Below, piece after piece: positions 54,140 to 62,932 of a stretch of DNA of 64,000 nt. Below the pieces are notes generated by a model. It searched no databases. It was given only the letters and a program-made list of their open reading frames with translations, and was not told the origin of the DNA. The translations under genes and the position numbers were made by a program. Origin of the DNA: Shewanella mangrovi (GTDB lineage: Bacteria > Pseudomonadota > Gammaproteobacteria > Enterobacterales > Shewanellaceae); NCBI RefSeq assembly GCF_000753795.1, contig NZ_JPEO01000002.1, forward strand, positions 124,001 to 188,000, given 5' to 3'. The stretch's first letter is position 1. Every line of letters starts with the position of its first letter.

Positions 54140-54381
54140 TGTGTTTGTCTATTCCGTCTCAAGTGGTTGAACTGCACGATGATGGCAATGTTACGGTTGA
54201 TACCATGGGAGTGAAGCGCACGGTTAGCTGTCACCTTCTCGATGAAGCGTTGGAAATTGGCGATTACGTGCTGATCCATATCGGCTTTGTGATGAACAAA
54301 ATCGATAAAGCTGCAGCGCTCGAAAGTCTGGAGCTCTATAAAGAGATTGTTGAAAAGCTGGAGGCTGAGGAGAATGCCTGA
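54139..54381 (+). CDS. hypC: Hydrogenase assembly chaperone HypC
   Basis: An 80-residue chaperone that brings the Fe(CN)2CO unit with HypD and hands it to the large subunit. The functional N-terminal Cys2 is in MCLSIPSQVVEL, and the DYVLIHIGFVMNKID region is typical. Its start overlaps the hypB stop (TAATG) and its end overlaps hypD by eight bases, so translation is coupled. With two HyaB paralogues present, a single HypC presumably serves both. Confidence 0.95.
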   Translation: MCLSIPSQVVELHDDGNVTVDTMGVKRTVSCHLLDEALEIGDYVLIHIGFVMNKIDKAAALESLELYKEIVEKLEAEENA

Positions 54382-55498
54382 GCTGCAACTTAAACAGCTC
54401 TATGATGGCTTTCGCGATCCAGACACCATCAATGAGCTGGCACGGCAGATTAAACATCTTGCCAGCCAACTGACCGAGCCAGTGTACATGATGGAAGTTT
54501 GTGGTGGTCACACCCACACCATCATGAAATACGGATTACCGCAGTTATTGCCGGATAACATCCATTTTATTCACGGCCCAGGTTGCCCTGTGTGCATCAT
54601 GCCCAAAGAGCGTATTGACCAAGCAGCAGCGCTCGCCAGCATTGATGATGTTATTTTAGTCACGCTAGGTGACATGATCCGAGTACCAGGTTCGCAAGGT
54701 TCGCTGGCACAGTTTCGCGCCAAAGGCTGCGATATTCGCCCGGTCTATCAACCGCTTGATGCGCTTAAAATTGCCCAAGAAAATCCGGCAAAAACCGTGG
54801 TGTTCTTTGCCATAGGCTTTGAAACTTCAACACCGATGACCGCGGTGTTGCTAGAGCAGGCCGAAAAGCTCGGGCTGGATAACCTGCTGTTCCATATCAA
54901 CCACGTATTAGTGCCACCTGCAATTGACGCGGTAATGGCCGATCCTGACACTAAAGTGAATGCTTTTATTGGCCCCTCGCATGTTAGCGTCATCACTGGC
55001 AGCAAAATCTATCAGCCAACCGTCGATAAGTACGCCACACCGGTGGTAATTTCCGGCTTTGAGCCTGTGGATGTGATGCAGTCAATACTGGCGATCGTGA
55101 AACAAAAAGTTGCAGGCCGCAGCGAGCTGGAAAACCAATACCAACGGGCAGTATCTGAGCAAGGTAATCTGGTCGCTCAGCAAAAAGTCGACCATTTCTT
55201 TGAAGTACGCGACAGCTTTCGCTGGCGTGGTTTAGGGCCGATTCCGCAGTCGTCACTCAAATTACGTGCGCAATACGCTCATCGCGATGCTGAAATTCGC
55301 TTTGCCGAGCGCCTGCCTGTTAAAGAGATCGACGATCATAAGGCTTGCCAGTGTGGCGATATTTTACGCGGTAAAGCAAACCCTAAAGATTGTAAGGTGT
55401 TTGGTCGCGGTTGTACGCCGCAAACACCGTTGGGAAGCTGTATGGTTAGTTCCGAAGGCGCCTGTAACGCCTACTATCGCTATGCCGGAGTGGAGTAA
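54374..55498 (+). CDS. hypD: Hydrogenase formation protein HypD
   Basis: A [4Fe-4S] scaffold where the Fe(CN)2CO centre is put together with HypC and HypE. 374 residues. Conserved motifs are VCGGHTHTIMKYG, IHGPGCPVCIMPKERID, GFETSTPMTAV and the C-terminal cysteine cluster in CQCGDILRGKANPKDCKVFGRGCTP. The ATG at 54374 follows GAGGAG and overlaps the hypC stop. Confidence 0.95.
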   Translation: MPELQLKQLYDGFRDPDTINELARQIKHLASQLTEPVYMMEVCGGHTHTIMKYGLPQLLPDNIHFIHGPGCPVCIMPKERIDQAAALASIDDVILVTLGDMIRVPGSQGSLAQFRAKGCDIRPVYQPLDALKIAQENPAKTVVFFAIGFETSTPMTAVLLEQAEKLGLDNLLFHINHVLVPPAIDAVMADPDTKVNAFIGPSHVSVITGSKIYQPTVDKYATPVVISGFEPVDVMQSILAIVKQKVAGRSELENQYQRAVSEQGNLVAQQKVDHFFEVRDSFRWRGLGPIPQSSLKLRAQYAHRDAEIRFAERLPVKEIDDHKACQCGDILRGKANPKDCKVFGRGCTPQTPLGSCMVSSEGACNAYYRYAGVE

Positions 55499-55501
55499 AT
55501 C

Positions 55502-56509
55502 ATGGCGAAACCTACCCAAATTCAATTAAGTCATGGCGGCGGTGGCCGCGAAATGGCAGAACTCATCGGCAAGTTGTTTTTTGACGCTTTCGATAACCCG
55601 ATTTTACGCAAAGAAGAAGATGCCGCTGCGCTTAACCTTAATGGTGCAACAGCTTTTACCACTGACTCGTTCACGGTTGCGCCGTTATTTTTCCAAGGTG
55701 GCAATATCGGCAAGTTAGCCATTGCGGGTACCGTCAACGATTTAGCCATGATGGGAGCTGAACCACAGTACTTAAGCTGTGGTTTTATCATCGAAGAAGG
55801 CTTTGAGCTGGAACAACTTAAAACCATCGTTAACAGCATGGCGGCAGAGTTACAAAAGTCCGGTGCCAAAATCGTTTGCGGCGATACCAAAGTGGTGCCA
55901 AAGGGGTGTGCTGACGGACTATTTATCAATACCACCGGCGTTGGCCGCATTGTGAAGCCGGGGATTTCGGTATCGGCGATTCAACCCGGTGATGCTGTGA
56001 TTCTGTCCCGCGATATTGGTCGTCACGGCGCCGCTATCCTCACCGCCCGAGAAGGCTTAGAGCTGGATTCAGAACTCACCTCAGATTGTGCAACCCTGTG
56101 GCCAGTGGTTGAGCGATTGATTGCAGCCAACCTTGATATTCATGCCATGCGCGATGCCACTCGCGGAGGGATCGCAGCGGTTCTGAACGAATGGAGTAAG
56201 GCCGCCAACGTCGGCATCGACATTGAGGAAAAGAATATTCCGGTATGTGACGAAGTCCGTGGCGTGTGTGAACTCTATGGTTTTGAACCCTGGGATCTCG
56301 CCAACGAAGGCACCTTTGTTATCGCCTTGCCGCAGCAGGCCGCAGAAGCCGCCGTTGAGATTATGCTGCGCTTCTGTGGTTGTCAGGACGCAACCATTAT
56401 CGGCACAGTGAGTGATGCGCACGCCGGGAAAGTGGTGTTGCAATCCCCTTGGGGCAGCAAACGCTATCTCGAACTGCCACAAGGTGAGTTACTGCCGAGG
56501 ATTTGCTGA
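55502..56509 (+). CDS. hypE: Hydrogenase expression/formation protein HypE
   Basis: HypE dehydrates the carbamoyl group received from HypF into a thiocyanate on its C-terminal cysteine, using ATP. It has an AIR synthase (PurM) fold. Visible are LSHGGGGREMAELIG at the start, TDSFTVAPLFFQGGNIGKLAIAGTVNDLAMMGA as the central domain (quoted in part), MRDATRGGIAAVLNE, and the diagnostic C-terminal PRIC ending with the reactive Cys. 335 residues. hypA starts within its stop codon (TGATG). Confidence 0.95.
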   Translation: MAKPTQIQLSHGGGGREMAELIGKLFFDAFDNPILRKEEDAAALNLNGATAFTTDSFTVAPLFFQGGNIGKLAIAGTVNDLAMMGAEPQYLSCGFIIEEGFELEQLKTIVNSMAAELQKSGAKIVCGDTKVVPKGCADGLFINTTGVGRIVKPGISVSAIQPGDAVILSRDIGRHGAAILTAREGLELDSELTSDCATLWPVVERLIAANLDIHAMRDATRGGIAAVLNEWSKAANVGIDIEEKNIPVCDEVRGVCELYGFEPWDLANEGTFVIALPQQAAEAAVEIMLRFCGCQDATIIGTVSDAHAGKVVLQSPWGSKRYLELPQGELLPRIC

Positions 56510-56856
56510 TGCACGAGTTTTCTATTGTCAGCGCGCTGATCAATCAATGTGAGGAACTCGCAGCACAACACCAAGCGAAAGGGATTGCCCGTGTTGCGGT
56601 GAAAATTGGCGCATTAAGTGGTGTTGAACCGCAACTGGTCAAGACTGCATTTGATACCTTCCGTGAAGACGGCATTTGTCGCGGTGCGGAACTGGAGATG
56701 GAGATTGCGCCGTTAACGTTAGATTGCCAAGCCTGCGGCGCACACTCAGTACCAGATGAAATCGCCTACTTATGTCCGGCCTGCCAAAGCCGCGATATCA
56801 AAGTCAGTGGTGGCGAAGAGATGCTGCTGATGCAGCTCGAATTGATTTTCGACTAA
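56509..56856 (+). CDS. hypA: Hydrogenase maturation nickel metallochaperone HypA
   Basis: HypA binds nickel through its N-terminal MHE motif and passes it to the large subunit with HypB. 115 residues begin MHEFSIVSALINQCE. The structural zinc site is two CxxC pairs in CQACGAHSVPDEIAYLCPAC. Started at the ATG that overlaps the hypE stop; two codons of upstream frame are dropped so that MHE is N-terminal. Last gene of the hydrogenase operon. Confidence 0.95.
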   Translation: MHEFSIVSALINQCEELAAQHQAKGIARVAVKIGALSGVEPQLVKTAFDTFREDGICRGAELEMEIAPLTLDCQACGAHSVPDEIAYLCPACQSRDIKVSGGEEMLLMQLELIFD

Positions 56857-56862
56857 CCAGCG

Positions 56863-56899
56863 GGCTGACAGGTACTCACCTCACTTGTCAGCCTGTTTT
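56863..56899 (+). terminator. Terminator of the hya2-hyp operon
   Basis: GGCTGACA and TGTCAGCC form a stem around 15 bases, followed by TGTTTTCC, a few bases after the hypA stop codon. Confidence 0.7.
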
Positions 56900-57039
56900 C
56901 CTACGCTATGCTCCTAACCTAATTCTCTAGATAAATCTGCTAATTAAGCCGCCAAACTGACGGACACTTGACTATATTGTTAACAAGGTCGCGTATTGCC
57001 AAATACGTCAATGCATCGGTCAGCTCACGAGGTTAGCCC

Positions 57040-58632
57040 ATGTTAGCAAAGAGACTTTCCCAACTAAGTCAACTTCCACCCGCCGCTGGCGCACTGATTG
57101 CGGCCATTCCAGTTATCCCCGTCACGCTTTATCTGGTAGTGCAACGACAATGGTTGCTACTGCTGTTATTGCTCGGCTACTACCTTGTCACAACCCTACT
57201 TTTGATGTCCTATAAACGGATCTTAATTAATGCCCGCCGCGCAGCATTGGAGTTGGCCCAAGGCGATCTGCGCGCGCGTGTCGAGCAGCAAAGTGAACTG
57301 GGTGGTGCGCTTTTTCGAGCGATTAATCGGGTCGGAGAAGATGTGTCGCGAACGGTACATTTTTTAGGTAAAACCAGCCGTCATATGCTCAAAGTGGCAA
57401 ATACCGTACAACAAGATTCAGAAGCTTCCAAAAGTGGCGCCATCAAACAGAAGCAAGATGTCAGCCATTCACAAGCATTGGTGGGACAACTGCTCGACAT
57501 TACCGCACAAGTCTCTTCTCACTGTGATGAATCTTACCAACAAGCGACTAAAGCCAGTGACCAAGCCAGCAGCGGTATTGCGGTCATGCATACGCTAGAG
57601 GAAACCTTAGATTCAGTGAAAAACCAATATGCCCGTTCCAGCGAACACTTTGCCGAGCTTGACCGGGAAAGCACGCAAATTGGACAAGTGATTGAAACCA
57701 TTACCAGCATTGCTGAACAAACCAATCTATTAGCACTCAATGCCGCCATAGAATCGGCGCGCGCGGGGGAACATGGCCGCGGGTTTGCAGTGGTGGCCGA
57801 TGAAGTGCGCAAACTTGCGACCAAGACCCAAGATGCGACCAAAGATATCGACAGCAAAATTTCTAATTTGCAGACTCAAATTAACGCAGTGGTTGCCGCA
57901 ATGGAGCGCAATAGAGGCCGTATCGAGCAGGCCTATAGTGCCGCGAACGAAGCCGAATCGAGTTTTTCTCAACTCAATCAACAAATCAATGAGTTGGACC
58001 AGCTGACGAAAAATATCGCCAACCTCTCATCCCAGCAACTGTCAGAAACCAATAAGCTCAATAACTATTTGGCAGAGATTGAGCAAGAGTCGAACAACAA
58101 CGTCACGGCAACTGAAGATACCTTGCTTGCCAGCATTACGGTACGCAATATGGCCGGCGAAATCGAATCATTGCTGCACCGCTTTAAAATCGATACACAG
58201 CAAATTGAGCAAGAAGATAAACACCGGGAGAAGCTGCTCGAATGGAACCCTGGATTAGATCTGGGATTATTGGAGATCAATCGCCAGCATCAAACCTTGG
58301 TTAACCTAATTAATGAGCTGTACTACCTGTTGCGGCATAACTATGGCGCGGCATCAATAAAACGGGTGGTACAAGGACTTATCGATTACACCGCCAATCA
58401 CTTTAAATACGAAGAGACGCTGTTTGAGCTATTTGACTATCGTCAGCAGCAGGAACACAGCAACATCCACCAACGTTTAGTCAATCAAGTACTCGATTTT
58501 CAAAAACGAGTCGAAGCCAATGAAGACATAGGTGACGAGCTGATGAACTTCTTAAAGCGTTGGCTCACCAATCATATTCAAAAAGAAGATCGTGCTTATT
58601 GTGACCATTTCAAAGCCAGAGGAATGGAATAA
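57040..58632 (+). CDS. Methyl-accepting chemotaxis protein with C-terminal hemerythrin domain
   Basis: A 530-residue chemoreceptor without a periplasmic sensor. A pair of hydrophobic segments (about 18-60) anchors it, and a short HAMP-like stretch follows ([17 protein letters not shown]). The signalling domain has the tip [20 protein letters not shown]. The C-terminus (about 399-530) is a bacteriohemerythrin domain with all seven di-iron ligands: His417, His454, Glu458, His473, His477, His512 and Asp517, spaced as in DcrH-type domains. Such domains bind O2 at a di-iron site. It lies directly after the hydrogenase block, so steering an oxygen-sensitive hydrogen metabolism away from air is a natural guess. 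Confidence 0.92.
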   Translation: MLAKRLSQLSQLPPAAGALIAAIPVIPVTLYLVVQRQWLLLLLLLGYYLVTTLLLMSYKRILINARRAALELAQGDLRARVEQQSELGGALFRAINRVGEDVSRTVHFLGKTSRHMLKVANTVQQDSEASKSGAIKQKQDVSHSQALVGQLLDITAQVSSHCDESYQQATKASDQASSGIAVMHTLEETLDSVKNQYARSSEHFAELDRESTQIGQVIETITSIAEQTNLLALNAAIESARAGEHGRGFAVVADEVRKLATKTQDATKDIDSKISNLQTQINAVVAAMERNRGRIEQAYSAANEAESSFSQLNQQINELDQLTKNIANLSSQQLSETNKLNNYLAEIEQESNNNVTATEDTLLASITVRNMAGEIESLLHRFKIDTQQIEQEDKHREKLLEWNPGLDLGLLEINRQHQTLVNLINELYYLLRHNYGAASIKRVVQGLIDYTANHFKYEETLFELFDYRQQQEHSNIHQRLVNQVLDFQKRVEANEDIGDELMNFLKRWLTNHIQKEDRAYCDHFKARGME

Positions 58633-60321
58633 TTAATCATTTGATGTGGTTTCGTGCCACTGCACGTAGCAAACACTTGCGGGATAAAACTGCTGTAAAA
58701 AGCTAAGCCAGTAACCCTGATGATCGGCCAAGCTATCACCGGGGCCTTTTACTTCAACAAATTGAACGGCGCCCTGTGCATCAAACGTCACCAAATCCGG
58801 CTGACCGCTGCGGTAATGCGCAGGATCTTTTAGAATTCGCTGACAAACAGCAACAATGAATGCAGCACTAAAATGTTGTAACGCTAACCCAAGCAGTGAA
58901 TCAGTTAATAGCGGCCAATTGACCCAATCATTGCTTATGCCCTGCTTGGTCGCAAAATGCTGTTCAATGGCCTGATAATTCCCCGCTTTCAACTCCACCA
59001 TACGCAGGTCAATCAGGTCTCGTCGCTCATCAACAAAGCTAGAATGGTACATATCTCGCGGAGCCCGTTGATAAGGGTTATCGAAGGCGCCGACGATTGG
59101 TGCAAAGATAATGTCCCAAAATGCCAGTCCAAATAGCCCACACAACAAACTATTTTCACAGAAAAACGCACTTACTCCTTGTGCGCGAAAATGTTCAACC
59201 ACCCGTTGTTCAACCGATAATTCAGCGTTCTTGCTGAGGGTTAACATTTGGCTCGTCGGTGCAGCATAGCTTGCATTGTCATTGAGCAGTGTCAACAACG
59301 CAGCCCACTGCGGCATATTTACCACACCTTTTTGAACCCGCTTGGCAATGCGCTGCAATGAAAGTTGCAATGGTTCATTGGACGCTTGTTGCCAAAGGAC
59401 CGGCAGCAAGTTAGCAGCCGCAACAATGTCGGTCTTCTCGTACACACGACAAAGACGCTCCTGCGCCAGCCAGCTATTACATTGCAGGTAGCACTGCTGC
59501 GCTAACCCAAGTTGTTGATAACGCTCAGCTTTTCACCCAATGTGGAACAATAAACGCTGACGGCGACGCTCCAGTATCTTATTCGTTTGCTTGCCGGGCA
59601 GTAGCGCGAGATAGTCTTCTAAATCAATAGGTTGTTTTCGTTCGACTTGCTCATACCAACGTGTGGTCAATGCAGCCAGTTGTAATGCACTTTGCAGCTC
59701 CGCAGTATCATGGTACGGACGATCTGAAAGACGGATCTCATAGCGTTCAAACTGCTGCCTGCCGATGTCGGCCAACACAAATTGGCTTAAATCCTGATGG
59801 CTGTTACCAAAATACAGTAGCAATAACAGCGCTAACAATGGTTAGCACTTCAATGATAACCATTGCTCGGCTATTACGGCGTTCATCCTTGGCACGAGCG
59901 CTACAACATCATTACGGCGTAACAACAGCTCAAGCAGTGCAGCTTTATTCAACGTGGCAACATTGGCCAGATAGGCGTCAGCCAACGGTCTTAGTTCTGC
60001 TAACGTGACAAGTTTGAAAAACTGCTGCGGGTCGGGTAATTCATCGGCAACCAAATCGCTTGCCAGCAATTCCGTTACTGCGCCATCAAACGCATCGATT
60101 TCTGCGTAGCACAGCTTTTGACGCCGAAAATAGTTGCCTTTCCGCGACAGCAGCCGCACCAGTAACATCCGCGCAGATTTAGACAGCTGCTGGTATTGCC
60201 GCAAAGCGTTGGCTTCCGCCGTTGGCAGAATATCAAGGTAACGCTCGGCCGCCTCAAATAACCTCTCAAAATTATGTAGGTAATAATCGACGGGCAGCTC
60301 AACGTTGCTGGAGATAGGCAT
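58633..60321 (-). pseudogene. FAN1-like VRR-NUC nuclease gene interrupted by two in-frame stop codons
   Basis: One continuous frame of 562 codons encodes a FAN1-like protein. Its N-terminal part has YYLHNFERLFEAAERYLDIL and YFRRQKLCYAEIDAFDGAV; the middle has LLALLLLLYFGNSHQDLSQF. The VRR-NUC catalytic end has RSGQPDLVTFDAQGAVQFVEVKGPGD. The frame is broken by TAA at codon 160 (59842-59844) and TGA at codon 263 (59533-59535), with no frameshift. CAA to TAA would restore LSLKC-Q-PLLALL. FAN1-type enzymes unhook DNA crosslinks and are about 550 residues. The start overlaps the ppiC stop (TGATG). Re-starts at the TTG at 59838 or GTG at 59445 are possible, but active full-length protein is unlikely. 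Confidence 0.85.
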
Positions 60322-60599
60322 CAACTACGATAAAGGGTTTGAATAAGATGGAAGCCAAAACGCGTTTTAATCGGCCCGTGGACTTCTAATACCGGCTTTT
60401 TAAACACCACATCATCAAATGCCTTCACCATCTGGCCGGGACCAAATTCACCGAGATCACCGCCGCGCTTCTTCGATGGACATTGAGAATAACGTTTGGC
60501 AAGTAACCCAAAATCTTCCCCCTTGGCAATACGTTGCTTGAGCTTTTCCGCCTCTTCCCGCGTTTTCACCAAAATATGACGGGCACTAGCACGAGCCAT
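60321..60599 (-). CDS. ppiC: Peptidyl-prolyl cis-trans isomerase, parvulin type
   Basis: A 92-residue stand-alone parvulin, against 93 in E. coli PpiC. It begins [19 protein letters not shown], has the catalytic Cys in [22 protein letters not shown], and ends with [20 protein letters not shown]. No signal peptide, so it acts on prolyl bonds in the cytosol. The nuclease pseudogene starts within its stop codon, so the two were one operon. Confidence 0.94.
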   Translation of the reverse strand: MARASARHILVKTREEAEKLKQRIAKGEDFGLLAKRYSQCPSKKRGGDLGEFGPGQMVKAFDDVVFKKPVLEVHGPIKTRFGFHLIQTLYRS

Positions 60600-60738
60600 A
60601 AAAACCTCTTAATAATTAACCTGAATAGCGATGATTTTCTGCGAGATTTTAACACAGCAATGAAGAAGCGTAGCGTCCTGATTGAGATCAGATGTAAATC
60701 ACTTTTATAATCAATGAATTCTATTGAGGGGAAAGTGT

Positions 60739-61158
60739 ATGTGGCAGCAACAGCTTATTCAATTACGGGCGCGTCCGCGTGGTTTTCATCTGATTACCGA
60801 TGAAATAGAAAACGCCGTCATCCAATTCGACGCAGTGACGATTGGGCTGGTGCACCTGCAATTGCAACATACCTCTGCTTCTCTCACGTTAAATGAAAAT
60901 GCCGATCCAACCGTGCGGCAAGATTTTGAAGCTTGGTTTAATCATGCGATCAGCGAAGATACCCGTTATTTTCGCCATACCTATGAAGGCCCGGACGACA
61001 TGCCAGCCCATCTCAAATCCAGTTTGCTGGGTACCAGCTTAATGTTGCCGATTCGCTCCGGAAATCTTGCGTTAGGCACGTGGCAAGGCATCTATCTTGG
61101 CGAACATCGCGACCACGGCGGCAGTCGCAAAGTGCTGCTAACACTGCAAGGCGAGTAA
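60739..61158 (+). CDS. yjbQ: YjbQ/UPF0047 family protein (secondary thiamine-phosphate synthase-like)
   Basis: 139 residues of the UPF0047 family; E. coli YjbQ has 138 and shows a weak thiamine-phosphate synthase side activity. Family motifs are [38 protein letters not shown] and [20 protein letters not shown], with conserved His residues that suggest a metal site. The ATG with GAGGGG seven bases upstream is used. The physiological substrate is not known. Confidence 0.9.
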   Translation: MWQQQLIQLRARPRGFHLITDEIENAVIQFDAVTIGLVHLQLQHTSASLTLNENADPTVRQDFEAWFNHAISEDTRYFRHTYEGPDDMPAHLKSSLLGTSLMLPIRSGNLALGTWQGIYLGEHRDHGGSRKVLLTLQGE

Positions 61159-61276
61159 GGTGTTAGTGATTGCCGTATTTCATCGGCAGCCCAAAAGTCA
61201 AAAATGCGTAACAAGCTCCCTAATAATGTAATACTGGATGGAGTACTCAGGGCTTCGTTTAATGTCTTTTCCCCAC

Positions 61277-61308
61277 GTATAGCAGCCGTATTGTGTTGGC
61301 CGCTATAC
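61277..61308 (-). terminator. Imperfect hairpin over the stop codon of the LysE-family gene
   Basis: GTATAGC and GCTATAC pair at the ends, with GCC/GGC inside after a one-base bulge. It lies over the LysE stop codon, and GGGGAAAAG follows on the minus strand. Without a T run it is only a possible terminator. Confidence 0.35.
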
Positions 61309-61941
61309 CATCAGTCGCTGATAGCCCTGAAGCAAAAGCAATAATGAGAACACTAACAATATCACGCCACTAAATTTCAAAATTAACCACTGGTTTTGTT
61401 GTAGTTGTTGTCGAAACTTACCGATATTGAGTGCCCATCCCAAAAAGCCAAACCAAGCTAACGCCAGCAAAAAAAACAATCCAACCAGCGCAACTTTAAA
61501 GGCGAGCGGACTGTCATGCGGCAGCATGCCAGCAATCACACTGAAAAAGTACACATAGGCTTTAGGGTTCAGCGCATTAGTCGCAAAACCTGTCCACCAA
61601 CCATTTTTCAACTTGGTGCGGTCAGTCACAACCGGCTCGGTAGTCGTAGCACCAACTTGGGCTCGCAAACAGCCAATCCCCAAATAGCCTAACCAGATCG
61701 CCGCTATCCAAGGCAGTACCAACATCAACCCCGGCAAATATTGCTGCAGCAGATCAGCGGCAAAGGTCACCGTGACAGTATGTAACATAATCGCGGTGGA
61801 CAACCCCATAGCCAGCGCATAGGCATATTTTCGCCCGCCACTCACCGATGCTCTCAACATCAAAGCAAAATCAGGACCGGGGGCCACCAAGGCGGCAATG
61901 TGCACCATGGCAAACGTTATCAGTAGAGAAATCCAAGACAT
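61303..61941 (-). CDS. LysE/RhtB family amino acid exporter
   Basis: A 212-residue inner membrane protein with about six hydrophobic segments. It has the family signature AALVAPGPDFALMLRASVSGGRKYA near residues 16-40 (quoted in part) and NPKAYVYFFSVIAGMLP in the middle. Members export amino acids or related metabolites using the proton gradient. The substrate here is unknown. It lies one base after an AraC-type regulator, which probably controls it. Confidence 0.88.
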   Translation of the reverse strand: MSWISLLITFAMVHIAALVAPGPDFALMLRASVSGGRKYAYALAMGLSTAIMLHTVTVTFAADLLQQYLPGLMLVLPWIAAIWLGYLGIGCLRAQVGATTTEPVVTDRTKLKNGWWTGFATNALNPKAYVYFFSVIAGMLPHDSPLAFKVALVGLFFLLALAWFGFLGWALNIGKFRQQLQQNQWLILKFSGVILLVFSLLLLLQGYQRLMV

Positions 61942-61942
61942 A

Positions 61943-62857
61943 TTAGTGAGTCAATTCCACATTCATCGATGAGCTCAGCTTACGAGTTCCATTAATCGCC
62001 GTATTGTAAAAAACTGCGCATTGCTGCAATTGTTGTCGATAGCGCGCTGGTGTGATGTTGTAACGGCGCTTAAATGCGTGAGTGAGGTGGCTCTGATCAT
62101 AAAAACCCGCCTGAGTCGCCACCATAGATAACGGTTGGTTAGTCCTCAGCAGTTGGCGCGCATAGTCTACCCGCAGCGCTAATAAATACGCATGCGGCGT
62201 AATGCCCAATGTTTGACGAAAACGGCGTAAGAACTGGTGTTCGCTTAACGCAAACAGTGCTGCCAATTCTGTTAATCGGTAACTACGCGAAAGATCTGTC
62301 AACAGATAGTCTTTTAGCTGAGCTAACATTCGCGGACTAAAGCGGGCACTTCCCACTATATCACCAGCATGTTCACCATAACGTTTGAGCAGATGTGAAA
62401 GAATATCGACTAAGAGACTGTCCAGTGCTAATGGTGTCCCCTGCTGCGCCGCTGCGTAATGCAGGGTCAGCAATTGTTGGTACAGTTCGGCATCTTCAAT
62501 CTCTGGACCACGCAAAAAAAATTCTTGTGGTTGATAGCCCATTGACTGCGCAAAAAGCGCCAAGCTAGTGGTTGAAATACGCAGTAGTTGTACCTGATAG
62601 TCACTATCGTTGGCCGCCTGACCATCGTGCACTTCATCAGGATTGATAATTGATAGCCGTTTTGGCGCCAACAGATAACGCTGACCTTTGTGCATAAATT
62701 GCTGCGCGCCAACATCGACGACGCCTATGTGTAGATCATCGTGAACGTGCTTATCAAAGGAGAACTGCTGATACCTCGCCTGCACCAATTCAACGCCCGG
62801 CAAGGTATCAAGTAAACGATGTTGAATTTGGCAGGCAGGATTAGACAAGGTACGCAC
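61943..62857 (-). CDS. AraC family transcriptional regulator
   Basis: 304 residues. The N-terminal cupin (AraC-type arabinose-binding-like) has FDKHVHDDLHIGVVDVGAQQF and LAPKRLSIINPDEVHDGQA. The C-terminal double helix-turn-helix begins near 190 (RLTELAALFALSEHQFLRRFRQ stretch) and includes GITPHAYLLALRVDYARQLL and GFYDQSHLTHAFKRRYNITPARYRQ. Members of this type often sense amino acids or their derivatives and activate adjoining LysE exporters. The inducer is not visible from sequence. Confidence 0.9.
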   Translation of the reverse strand: MRTLSNPACQIQHRLLDTLPGVELVQARYQQFSFDKHVHDDLHIGVVDVGAQQFMHKGQRYLLAPKRLSIINPDEVHDGQAANDSDYQVQLLRISTTSLALFAQSMGYQPQEFFLRGPEIEDAELYQQLLTLHYAAAQQGTPLALDSLLVDILSHLLKRYGEHAGDIVGSARFSPRMLAQLKDYLLTDLSRSYRLTELAALFALSEHQFLRRFRQTLGITPHAYLLALRVDYARQLLRTNQPLSMVATQAGFYDQSHLTHAFKRRYNITPARYRQQLQQCAVFYNTAINGTRKLSSSMNVELTH

Positions 62858-62932
62858 TCAAGCTTTCTGATAAAAAAATCAGTATAACCAGAACCGTATC
62901 AGCTTGGCTTGTAAAAAATTGCGCGGTGCTAA

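Noticed and set aside
58633-60324. Three separate small proteins in a row on the minus strand
   Set aside because: All three share one frame and together match a single FAN1-like nuclease; the breaks are single stop codons, so it is one pseudogene. A frameshift explanation was also considered and excluded by the frame arithmetic.
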